A stretch of DNA of 64,000 nucleotides from Epiperipatus broadwayi (Eukaryota > Onychophora > Udeonychophora > Euonychophora > Peripatidae), in NCBI GenBank assembly GCA_028023455.1, contig JAQFVV010000519.1:154501-218500 (forward strand). The letters run 5' to 3'. This document shows, piece after piece, positions 51,090 through 64,000 of the stretch. Under the pieces are notes generated by a model that did not search any database, was not told the DNA's origin, and saw nothing but the letters and a program-made list of their open reading frames with translations. The translations under genes were made by a program, and so were the position numbers. Numbering within the stretch: the first letter of the stretch is position 1; the number at the start of each line of letters is the position of its first letter.

Positions 51090-51930
51090 TGGGTTACGTA
51101 TCAGAATTTACCCTTATTATTTTAATGTTTACCTTAATAACAACTGAAGTTGTTATACACACTGTTTTTCTCAGTATAAGTTATATTGTGAGTGCTAATT
51201 AATCATTAACCTAAATTAAACCTAGTATTTGAACCCTCTATTGGCAAATGAAAATTTTTCATCACGCAATTTTAAAACTTACTCTCTCCATTGACTTATG
51301 TGTGGATTACCAGGACTATTCCGCCGCACAATTCAGACATTGATCATATATACTAGCATGCTATTAATACTAAATGGAGCTTGAGGAATTAACCTCCAAT
51401 ATACCCGTTATCTTGCCACAACTTTCTAAACAAACACAATATTCAACACCTTCCGTGGTGGAATTATCTCTATTTTCTCATGAGGAATAAGGAATAACAC
51501 CAAAGGGCTGTAGAGTTAACTACTATATTAAAATAGTTTGGTGGGTCCTTGCCTCTTAATTGGGCATAATAGGAACACACATCAAATATAATCCTCTCCT
51601 GGGATTTTAACGAATGAAATACACTAAATACTATATAAAGTATTGATCGTCCTTACTCTGAGAAGCGATCAATTGGGTTATAAACATACCCGAATACTAG
51701 ATTTATCTATTCCCCTCATGGAAAATAAAGCTTTTGGGGAGATTATTTTCTATCCCACAAAATAGATACATTACAATTATTACTTAGGCGCATATTAAGC
51801 CTATACCGATGCTATATCGGGGCAAGACAAGCAAATACACTAATTACACTAAATTTATGTTCCGGGGTATACTTAGATCAGCGTCTGATATCAATGGATA
51901 TCACAGAATACAATAATAATTTTCACCTTT
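51090..51930 (+). pseudogene. Nuclear mitochondrial insertion (NUMT): cox1 3' part and cox2
   Basis: Read with the invertebrate mitochondrial code in shifting frames, 51105-51200 gives TTEVVIHT then SYIVSAN, like the GGLTGVVLAN to YYIVSAH part of COX1. At 51290-51335, ggattaccagg and attcagac match the GLAGMPRRYSDYPD block, and at about 51450 ttcaacacc and gtggtggaa fit a COX1 C-terminus. At 51695-51745 the frame reads MLDLSIPLMENKAFGE, close to the COX2 MDEINNP..TIKAIGHQW block, and near 51880 SSASDI fits the ITSSDVIHSW block. Order and spacing agree with cox1 followed directly by cox2, with deletions. Many indels mean it is an old nuclear copy. Confidence 0.65.
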
Positions 51931-51934
51931 GCCA

Positions 51935-54221
<2,287 letters not shown>

Positions 54222-54388
54222 TTGCACATTGAGGCCAATTTATTGGACATATGCTTATCTAGACCATTGGGAAATATTATGTAACTGCTTTGTAACATGG
54301 TTTGAATGCAGCTACTGTTACAATACCCCTTATTGAGAATACTTCAAAATGAGGTATACTTATTTTGATGTCTAAAATAATAAATCCA

Positions 54389-55400
54389 TTATAGTATGGG
54401 TTTTAAAGCTCTAGCATTGTAGGACCCTTTAACCTCTGACCCAGGGTCAACCCAAAATGCATTATTTCCCTTGCACTGTACAACAGTGAATGGACTCTCA
54501 TATAAATTACTAAACTTACAGCAGATGAATTGTCCTTGGTCACTAACATGTGGTATTTTCACCATTACTCTGTCCACTATTTGGAATCAGTGCTGGGTAT
54601 GCACTGACTTTTTATGTATATTTTGACTCCTTTTCATAAGGCTCTGGTAAGCCTGAGTTCTTTTGGCTTCTGCATCTATTGAGGGTTCTTTCAACCCAGG
54701 AAAATAGTTTTTTTATCAACCGAGGGACATGTTTCCCTAAATGCAGCTGTATTGGAACAAATCTGGTCGATTCACCAACTGACCAATTGATATAATTGAT
54801 GACCTGTGGAACTTGCTTGACCTACCCTCGATGGTTCATTGAAAGATATGTTCTAAATAACTGACCTAGTTCCTGTATAATCCTCTCACACAGGTTCAAT
54901 TGTGTGATTATGGATGGATGTCAATATATGCTTAATTCCCTGTCATTGTATCCATCTATGCAATTTCTCTGTTATGAAGGGAGTGCCATGATCTGATAAT
55001 AAAATGTTTGGTTTTCTCACAGTGGGAAAGTGTTTATTTTCTACCATTTTATAGTCTTCTTAATATTTGCCTGAGATATTGTGTACACAGTTACAAATTT
55101 TGAAAATAGATCATATACGATGGCAAGATACTTCTTGTTAAAGGTGGGCAAAGGACCATAATAATCCAGGGCCATCATTTTCCAGGGCCTTGTTGGAATT
55201 ATGGAAGTCATAGGTGTTACATAACTTCTATTTGCTGGCTTTGCTTTTTGGCATATTTCATACTGGCCTACCATAGCCATAATTTTAGTATGCATTCTGG
55301 GTCAATAAAAACAATCACAGAGTAAACACTCAGTTTTCTTTGTGCTATAATGGCCATAGAGTTGATATACATGGGTGATAATGGCCTCCATCTGCTGTGG
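54389..55400 (-). pseudogene. Ty3/gypsy integrase
   Basis: The minus strand gives the three integrase parts in order. The zinc region near 55400-55230 reads AIITHVYQLYGHYSTKKT and YEICQKAK, with the first of the paired cysteines changed to Tyr. The core follows as PWKMMALDYYGPLP (first catalytic Asp), PNILLSDHGTPF (second) and a block like NRDLGRFFRTY carrying the Glu. The C-terminal part at 54577-54389 has SNLYESPFTVVQCKG, the GPF/Y module. Several stops and shifts separate these parts. Confidence 0.85.
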
Positions 55401-55749
55401 TAAAACAGGCTTCCACTCCTCTTGGTCCTCATGTATTTGATACTGTAATATTGATTGTCTTATTCGGTATGGTCATGCCTTGTTTCTCAGCCATCCTAAG
55501 TCCATTGTTTCTTTTTTCTCTAGCTATTCAATCAATGTTCTTAATTGTCCATTTTTCCATTGGCAGTGTGGTAGTTTGGCTAAATCTTGTTCTACTGCTT
55601 CATTTATCTTCTTGTTCAAGATGGTAATATACAAGTTCTCTCGATTTCAATGGCATGGTTGGCATTGAGCAGGTTTATGACTCATTATCTCAGGTTCAAT
55701 GTTCTCTGACCTTTGCATTATTTTACAGTGTAGTCATATTCTTGGAGGT

Positions 55750-55960
55750 ATAGACTCCATAAAATCACCTGGCTGTTGATTAAGTAGCTGTTGTTCAAAA
55801 ATGACAACCACTTTTAATCCCAACAAGAATATCCTAAACTTCTGGAATATCCAGAAAATTGCAAGGGCTTCCTTTTCAGTACTTGTATAGTGATGCTCAG
55901 GTCCAGCTTATAATGTACAATATTTTCATATGATTATCGTCCTGCATCTGGGATCTGTGA
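55750..55960 (-). pseudogene. Ty3/gypsy RNase H
   Basis: The minus-strand reading EHHYTSTEKEALAIFWIFQK then FRIFLLGLKVVVIFEQ is the conserved YS..EKEALA block and FR.YLLG region of gypsy RNase H, which removes the RNA template. The expected TDH..L is changed to FEQQLL. Confidence 0.8.
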
Positions 55961-56076
55961 CTCCTAGCCCATACCCACTACTGTCCATTGTACAATGAAC
56001 TGATTCTTGAAATCAGAAAATGCCACCTGACTTGTTTCTCAAAACCTCTTTTTATATTCTCAAAGGATTTCTCTTG

Positions 56077-56790
56077 TTACTGAGCCCATTTCCACAGGAC
56101 ATTCTTTTTTACTAGCTTGACCAAAGGTGTCATTTGTTCTGCAAACCTTTCATAAAACCTGTTATGGAAATTGCAGAGGCCCCTGAATGATCGAATTTGC
56201 TTCCACAACATAGGGGTAGGAAATTCTCTAATAGCCAAGATTTTGTCTGGATGGGATTTTATCCCTTGGGAACCCACCACATAGCCCAAAAATGTAACTT
56301 CATCCTTACATAACATGCTTTTTTAATTAATCTTGATTCCTTTCTTTAGGCATTCTTTGAGAAATATCTCTACATCCTTAAAATGTACTTCGATGGTTGC
56401 CAATGCCACTAATACATCATCTATGTACATAGCGACCATTTTTTACTTCCTCTGACAACACTTGGTCCAAGTATCTCAGCAACCCTGCACCACTGTTTAT
56501 TATGACAAATGGCATACAGTTAAATTGATACAAATAACCATCATATCTAAAGGTGGTATATTACTGGTCTTAGGGATGGAGTAGGATCTGCCAGTAACTG
56601 GCAGTCAAATCAAAAGTTCAAATATTTTTTCCCTTAAATCTTCCTAACAGTTCCTGCATAGGAGGGAAAATAGTACAATCTGGGATAGTTATTTGGTTAA
56701 GTTGTCTTACATGCAAAAACAACCTGACTGACCCATCTTTTTTTGACAATCACCAGTGGATTACAATATAAGGAGGAACACATTAAAATA
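56077..56790 (-). pseudogene. Ty3/gypsy reverse transcriptase
   Basis: Minus-strand pieces follow the RT order: NPLVIVKK near 56770, YQFNCMPFVIINSGAGL near 56510, the catalytic AMYIDDVLVALAT near 56425, then LCKDEVTFLGYVVGSQGIKS and IRSFRGLCNFHNRF (56316-56077), the FLG..VS..GI and LRSFLGL..YYRRF blocks. One shift before YIDD and an in-frame stop at KINLKK-like sequence show it is inactive. Confidence 0.88.
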
Positions 56791-57199
56791 ATATTCCATT
56801 CTATTATTTGGTTGATTTGTTCCTTCACATTATCACAGTATTGATGTGAAACTGGGTATGACCTAGACTGGAATGGCTGGTCCTGATTTATCTTAATTAT
56901 TTGCTCGAATTTTGAATTACACCTGGTATATCTGAAAAAATGTGGCCATAGTCTTCCAATATTTTCTGCAGTACATACTCTTCTTTTCCATTGACCACAT
57001 TTTCCGGCTTAACTTTCTCAGGTATCATTCTGTTCATACTTTCATAATCCCAATTGAATGGTATAGGTCCAGCACCAGAAATTTTATTGTTTCTTCTTTG
57101 CAGGTGAATTTTTCCCTTTTGTAGTCCATGACATATTTGTGTAGGAAATCAGATCTTAATATGGCCTTGTGTATCAAATTCTTCATAATAAGGAATACA

Positions 57200-57480
57200 T
57201 GAGTGAAATTTTTCCCATTTATCTATAAGTCTACCCATATCTGCTTAAGTTCTACCTTGGCCCTCTTATTAGTTGCCATTATCAACTGTGTGACCTTGAG
57301 TGGAAGGATCGGTATGCCAGATTGTTTCCGGTTTCTGCCAGAACAGAAATTTGACTCTCCAAATCGATGAGGGTTTCTATTTCTATTTGATTGATATTCA
57401 TATGAATTTTGGACAATCCTGTTTGGCATAGTGAGAAACCCTATTATTCCATGAGTACACCAAATTCCCAAAGTGTTTTC
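57200..57480 (-). pseudogene. Ty3/gypsy protease
   Basis: Minus strand near 57395 reads EIETLIDLESQISVL, as LIDTGSQVSVL of retroviral-type proteases with the DTG triad changed to DLE. It sits between Gag and RT as expected. Confidence 0.6.
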
Positions 57481-57839
57481 TTTCTCTCAGGTATATCATT
57501 CCTTCATCCTCTGCCCTATCTGTTTGACATTTATCAATGAATTTTCTATCTTCGATCTCCCTTATTTGCTCACCTACCTCAATTTGATTTTAATATTTTG
57601 AAGATTTCTTCAGCTGATCTAATACTTTTAATCCCCCAATTGGCATCTTATTTCTAATGGCAAATTTTGACACACCATTCTTACTATCTGATTTTTAGAT
57701 AGCTTATAACTCTCTAATATCTTCAGTGTGGCCACATGTCATCTGAAAAACTATGTAATTTTCCTTCCCATTTTCTAAAAACTTATTCTCCTGCTGTTCC
57801 TCATTCCAAAATGTCTTCTTTAAGACCGTTTCATACTCC

Positions 57840-58020
57840 TGATAAGTTTGAGGTTGGTGTAATAAGGAATCCTACCACACTTTTGCATACCCTTGAAGGT
57901 GGATCTGTGCTAAGATTATTTTGAATTCCTCTGGTATCCTATATTTTCTAAAATATTTTTGTAAACTATTTATATGCTTTCTTGCACTCTCTTCTTTATG
58001 TTCTCTAAATATCTTCATTT
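57840..58020 (-). pseudogene. Ty3/gypsy Gag fragment
   Basis: Minus strand reads HINSLQKYFRKYRIPEEFK then LQGYAKVW, the capsid pattern F....I......A...L.G.A..W. The frame stops at the edge of the 1.9-kb repeat (58029), so the N-terminal Gag and any leader or primer site are missing. Confidence 0.65.
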
Positions 58021-58028
58021 TCATTTTA

Positions 58029-59940
58029 ACAGGCAACCCCGGTATCAATTTTGTTGTTTATATAAATGTCCAATAAATTTGAATCTGTTGACCACATAGA
58101 ATAGTAAACACAAAACTATGTATGTATAGTCATGATAAAACCTGCAGATAGAATTTGAATACTATCTACCATATTGGGTTGAATACAAATCCTTTTAATG
58201 AACTCTTAAAAAATAAAATCTATGAATCCTATCATTAAAAAGATAAAAAAAATAAAAATAAATCTACCTCATGGCCATTATTTCATTAAAATGACAAACA
58301 ATAATTTCTTTAGAAAAAGTATATTTATGAGTGTCATTTAATGAACTGACCCCAAGTGCCAATCACACTAGTACCATAAGAATTATAGTTTTCCTATTTA
58401 AGTAATCTTAGAACTATCACTAATTAGGTGCCTGGAACTTTTAGCTAGCTCAAATCTCAATGCTGGGAGATAACAATACCTATCACGCTGGATGAAGGTG
58501 ACTGGATAAATATGCATAGTTGGAATGAGCTTTCCCTGATTTCTATGCTTCTCAACTTAAAAATCACATATATTTAAAATTGCTACTTTGAACTCCCTAC
58601 TTCTAAATGTTTATTCCCTCGATACACAATCTATTTCTTCATCAAATTTATGGTTTAGAGTTTAAAAGTATGTGTAACATAATCGCTTATTATGAAAAGC
58701 ATACTTAACTCATTTTGCGAGACATACTGACAGGGAGAGAGAGATAGCCAATATAAGTGATAAATATATTGATTAATGATAGATAAATAATTTGTTTTAA
58801 AGTAAGTATACAATTTATTACTATTCTGTCTAATTAAATATTGAGAAAATAGAAATATATATATAATTTATACATCAAATGATAACATAAAAAGACTATA
58901 TTAGTTAAATATAAAAAAACCCATAATTAAATAATGTGTGTAAAAATGGATTTATACATTATAAATTAAATTATATAGTTGTACATAATGATTACACCTT
59001 TAGATAGTAATGATAGGCCATTTTTAGTTTTCTTAAAACAATAAAAATTATTCATATATAGCTTGGAACAAAATCTATGAATTCTTTATTGTTGAAGAAT
59101 AAAACAAAAAGTTTCTTGCTAATAACAAAAGTCCAGCAAAGCATTCATTTTGTGGTATTGGTTGAATAGAGAAAATAATGATGTCTTTTTGGAAGCTTTC
59201 TTCATGTATACAGTTAAAAATTCATTCCTTACTGGATTATTTGTATTGGTAAGGTCCTTCAAGTTCTTGGATGGGCAGGCATTAAACAGAAACAACTATA
59301 TATTTGGAGCTTAGGATGCTCACCTTACATGTATTTGTTCTACTCCAGCATTACGATTGTAGTGATTATATACGTTGATATTGTTGAATTTATTTTTTTT
59401 CTCAAGATGGTGGATTGAAGTACTTTTAATATTTTATTTTTTATAATGCAAGCATAGCCACACCAGTAAACTTAACAAGCAAAAAATATATATATTAAAA
59501 CAACATTTCTGTCTGAAAAACATTCTTGCTTGCTCTGATTTTTCTTTCTAACTAATTAATTTCTCAAATTCTTTTACTTCCCAAAATAGTTTATCAGCAT
59601 TCAGATTTCTATTTCTTAGGCATGCTTTTAACATTTTTTTTCTAGCCATACATTTACTTAAGATTTTCTGGAATTTTGAGTGGCTAAATAGTGAAAGAAA
59701 AGACACAAAATTGCCTCAAGGTAGATATATCAAGATTCTTTCATTACTCTCATTAAAATATGATATACAATAAAATAAAAAAATATACATGTGAAATAGG
59801 TAATAATACAAAAATATTAAATATTTGTGTATAACTGCATTACCTCAATTTATTAATATAAACTGTAATATTATATTTTAATGTCAAATATAAAGATTGA
59901 TAGAACTGATATAAAAATTTCTCTGTCTTTTTCTTCGTGA
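58029..59940. repeat. Large direct repeat, right copy (candidate 5' LTR)
   Basis: It starts acaggcaaccccggtatcaa and follows 47441-49350 in the same direction, with identity of roughly 85-90% by eye to about 59855 and a weaker match to ttttcttcg near 59935. It abuts the Gag fragment on the minus strand. Short ORFs inside are not coding. Confidence 0.7.
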
Positions 59941-59944
59941 TTTG

Positions 59945-62900
59945 ATTGCCTTGGTTTGCATGCTGAACAGACTATTTACTTGCATTCAAAATAATTTACT
60001 GGTGCAATTAAGTAATACTTTGCCTTGCGTATTACCTATGTTATTTTAATGTATTTCAAATTGCTCTTTTCCATCCACTGATGTGGGTCAAATATATTTA
60101 ACCTGTAAAAAATCAACAGCACACATCAAGATTAGTAAAATGTGATTAAAAATAATAATAATTCTTATTTATTTAAAATAATCTTAGAAATTATTTTCAT
60201 TTAATTAAAAAGCCATTTATTTAAGCAATTTTTAATAATTAGATAAAAATATGATTAACACATGTGTGTTTCAGTGTTATAGTGTTCTTTTATTATTAAA
60301 AGACAAAATGGTGTATGAATAAAATGTAACCAAAACATGTTAAGCATATTTTAAAAAATAATTGATAATCAAACGAATTAACCAAGAATTCTGATATGAA
60401 TTTAAATATAAAATGATGATATTTAATAATAGTATGATTTGCTGAATTTAAAGTCTTTTCAAGGCCGCCTGTCACTAAATCAGATCACTAATAACTTGCT
60501 CATTATCTACATTTGAAATATGTCAGAATATTTAATTTTAAAAGTAGAATTAATAGCTGAAGGTCAGTCTGTTTTGGAAATTGCATGCAGACTGGCAACA
60601 TTAAATAAATCTTTTAATTGCAGATGTTTTTTGGACATGAAATCCTTACTTTTTTTTAAAAAAAAGAAGAGGTTTAAAATCAAATTTAAATTTAAATTTT
60701 ACTGAAACGCTACTTTGATGGTTCTGTGTATCATTTAAATAATAAAGAATTTATTATCTTATCTGAAAATATACTGTCAATAATGTATTTACTATTTAAT
60801 TAGTTTACTACTTGAATAATAATAACAGCCTATTAACAATTAACTAAAACTATTTTATGATTTCAATCGCCAATAATTTAATAGTTATTAAATTATTTTG
60901 ATCTAATTATTGTTCCTAGATTTAATTTTGGATAGATAAATTAATATAGCCTGGATATCATAAACTTGGAACAATGCTAGATAAAAATGTAGAATTTAAT
61001 AATTTATGAAGAACATTTTAATTTAAACTCTACATGTCGTGCTTTTGCAATTATCTCATATTCATAGAGCCCATGTAAAATTCATTAATTTAAAAGTACT
61101 CATAATAATTAGAACAAACGAATATAATCACATTTATGGAATTCGGCTATAATATATAATTATTACTTTGTGTAATGTGTATTTATTGTTCAAGAACTGT
61201 TATATTGATTTCATGGGTAATATTTAATATTCTAAAAATGTTGTATATTTTTATTTATGTATTTGAGTAAGAATGAATTAATTTTAATTTTGTTGTTATA
61301 TGAACTTATATGTGAGGTTCATGGTTTATACTTTTACTATGTTTAAGTTAAATTTATGGGATTGAATAAAATATTTATTTGAGGGAATAAATAGCACTTG
61401 GGAAAAGCTTGAGAATTAATAGAAAATGTATGGTGTATGTCAACCTCTCATGAAGTGTTTTATGAGTCTTTCCAGGGTTCTGTTCCTATACTCATGTAAG
61501 TTGTATTACATTATTACTATGCTTATATTTTAAGCAAGATAAATCATTATATTAATTGTTCTTATTATTGAAACACTTTTCATTATGTGTGAATCTACAT
61601 CTGTTAAATTGCTAGTGTTTTTCTGAATTGTCAGAATAACTGAGGAGGAGGATTTTGCACTTTAAATATGAAGTAAATATTAATACTGTTTTGCATTTTT
61701 AAATGGCATTAGTCTGTGCTGGTGGTCAATTTGTAGATTAATAATTTGCCACTTTCTGCATATTTTACATTCATTCCTGCACTGGTGGTTAATCCGGTGA
61801 ATTGTGTGATTTTTATTTGTTTCATGGTGGTGCCACAGGGCACTCAGTGTTGTATCATTCCTATGTGTACATGAATGCAGCCACAGGAATATCATTTTAC
61901 TTCATAAATGTAGGTTTTGGCAAAATATTTTGTATTATTATACTAAAATCATCTTCTTCCATCTATAAGTATAACTTATAAGTTCAGTAATAAAGTGTAG
62001 CAGGGCATCATATCTAAATTATCCTCATAATAAATTACCTATTTCTTAATTAATATTTTATCTATTACCTGCTTCTTAATTAATATTTTATCTGAATTGA
62101 AATTTGAATTTTCACTTTGGTTTAGCATAGCATTATAGCTAATTTCTGCAAATATAATATTATTTATTATGTTATTCTAGGTTTATAGTATAGGTTTATT
62201 GGTTTTAGAACTAACACTTTAGGTATTTTATGATTTGATGTTGAATTTCAGTATAATTTCCTCAAAGCAAAGATTAGATCAAATTATAATAAAATTTCAT
62301 TAGGCTTTTATAAAACTGTGCCTATGATATACTTATTGAAGTAAACAAATGAAATGATATTTCATTTATTTATTTTTTATTTATGTATTTATTTATTACA
62401 TTAAATATCATATATCAATTATTTATTAATCATAAAATTGTAAATAAATATTAATTTATAATTAAATTTACTGTGCTGTTGCTATTTGTCATTCATAAAA
62501 CCAGAAATCCTATATCTTGAAAAAAGCATACATTGGAGTACATGTGTTGTCAGTATGACATAAGAGTCTTGGTAATATTCTGAAAAAAACTTTTGAATGC
62601 TTTTTGCCTTTGGTCATTTATGATACGTAGGGTACAATAAAATTCCATTTGCCTTTTCTATCACTTTAGCTTTGCGTTGTTGATTCTAGTACATGTTACA
62701 AAATTGATGTATTTTATAAACTCATAAATAGATTTACCAGATAATGCTATGATGGAATTTATTTTCTTAATGTTATAATTGTAATTTACCAAACATAATA
62801 AGAGCTTCACTGCTATTATTAAATTATAAATTTAAGTTTATAAGGAAAGAACATAAGTTTTCCATGCTTATTATTATTGCAAAGCTCATACCTAGACTAG

Positions 62901-63060
62901 CATTTGTAGCAAAAACCATACATGTCACACTTAAAGAATAATCTTTAGTAGTTTCACAAATTATACCATCTTGTCCATTGTCAGCCATAAGGTCTCATGC
63001 AAAGAAAAATTGCAGATTAAAGTTTTGAAGAATAATAAAATTACATACTTATAATTTTGA
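59945..63060. other. No gene recognised
   Basis: AT-rich sequence. The minus-strand frame at 61895-61680 has QCRNECKICRKWQ, a cysteine pair, but could not be assigned. Confidence 0.35.
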
Positions 63061-63065
63061 GTAAA

Positions 63066-63590
63066 TAAGCAAATATTTTATCCAGCGCCATGCTTGCAAT
63101 TATATTTCATTCCAATATCAGCCTTTCAAGCTAATTGAGCATGTGCCTTTTGAGTGTTAAATAAATGAATACTCTCTTCTTCAATCCAATATATAGTATT
63201 TATGCAGGAATGATATTGGAATGAAATATAATTGCAAGCACGGTGCTAGATAAAATATTTGTTTATTTACTCATAATTAAGTTTCAGTAAGAATGACGTT
63301 TAGTAAATTCTAAGTAATTACACTGATGTCATTCATCCAAAAAACATCGTAAATAGTAATTTAAAGTGAGAATCTACTCACGCTCTCTTTAACAGTTCTT
63401 CAGATTTGCTCATATAAAGGAATTTGAGTCGTAGGAATAAGAGGGATTCTTTTTATTCCTGCATAAATACTATATTCCTGCATTAATACTATATCTTGGA
63501 TTGAAGAATAGATTATTCATTTATTTAACACTCAAAAGGTGCGTGCTCAATTAGCTTGAAAGGCTGATATTGGAATGAAATACTTATAAT
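63066..63590. mobile_element. Overlapping inverted repeats (foldback)
   Basis: 63066-63115 pairs with 63211-63262 (ttcattccaatatc against gatattggaatgaa). The longer stretch 63100-63208 also pairs with about 63475-63582 (agcctttcaagctaatt inverted). The shared block thus occurs three times in alternating orientation. Confidence 0.75.
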
Positions 63591-63856
63591 TTGTATAATG
63601 TACTTTCACATACTGCTATGATGGGTGTTCACAGTGTACCCTGGCCATGACCAGATTAGATCATAACCATATTATATCATTAATTTTGTTTGTTGTGACC
63701 TAACCAGACTTTTTGATTACAGTTTTTAGTGTGCAATGTGGTAGATTTGATTACTTATGTTCACCACATGTGCTCCAGATTTTGGTTACAGTTTTTGGCA
63801 CAACATAGTAGGCTCAAATACTTAGCTTTGCCACATGTGTTCAGATTTTGGTTATA

Positions 63857-63857
<1 letters not shown>

Positions 63858-63945
<88 letters not shown>
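63858..63945. repeat. (TA)n microsatellite
   Basis: About 88 bp of TA repeat near the window end. Just before it, 63710-63850 carries two diverged copies of a segment with cacatgtgctccagattttg and cacatgtgttcagattttgg. Confidence 0.95.
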
Positions 63946-63948
<3 letters not shown>

Positions 63949-64000
63949 AAAAAAAGATTTATAAATCCAATAAATAATATTATATTTCAACCAGAGTATT

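Noticed and set aside
60520-60705. Short plus-strand frame with GQSVLEIACRLATLNKSFNC
   Set aside because: No homologous family, splice logic or second copy could be recognised.

Overview
The window is strongly AT-rich animal DNA (about 70-75% A+T by eye) with very few coding bases. Long introns, GT-AG splice sites, compound (CA)n(TA)n, (TAGA)n and (AAT)n microsatellites, Penelope-like, Ty3/gypsy and LINE elements, tRNA-derived SINEs and a C-type lectin gene point to a metazoan. A nuclear mitochondrial fragment that seems to run from cox1 straight into cox2 speaks against a vertebrate and fits a mollusc or chelicerate. The species cannot be named from the sequence.

One host gene is supported. 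It is a plus-strand gene with at least three exons (9486-9644, 21010-21270, 42185-42361) that encode C-type lectin-like domains (CTLDs). Every visible boundary is phase 1. The first exon is the C-terminal half of one CTLD; the other two together make a whole next CTLD. The visible introns are about 11.4 and 20.9 kb, so 1-9485 and the sequence after 42361 are probably also intron of this multi-CTLD (mannose-receptor-like) gene, or its flank.

The rest is mainly transposon debris, much of it in inverted or foldback form. Main items: a SINE with a tRNA head and a Penelope-type tail (3916-4213); a 303-bp-arm palindrome carrying the tail of a Penelope-like ORF (9729-10367); a foldback array of about 474-bp units (10574-12620) with relatives at 21.5 and 39-40.2 kb; two Penelope-like elements head to head (15.9-19.64 kb) and a third decayed copy (42.58-44.03 kb); pogo/Tigger-like remnants (13.8, 22.6-23.2, 36.3-37.2 kb); a decayed minus-strand gypsy element (25.9-29.4 kb); an APE-type LINE on the minus strand (29.9-34.1 kb) that may sit inside a gypsy LTR and is itself hit by a hairpin insertion; a pair of about 1.9-kb direct repeats (47.4-49.5 and 58.0-59.9 kb) around a second minus-strand gypsy element (54.4-58.0 kb); and a cox1-cox2 NUMT (51.1-51.9 kb).

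Two short stretches inside the Penelope-like copies (16098-16120 and 19167-19178) match Illumina TruSeq adapter sequence and replace the sequence expected from the sister copies. They look like assembly artefacts, and one of them breaks the Penelope ORF.
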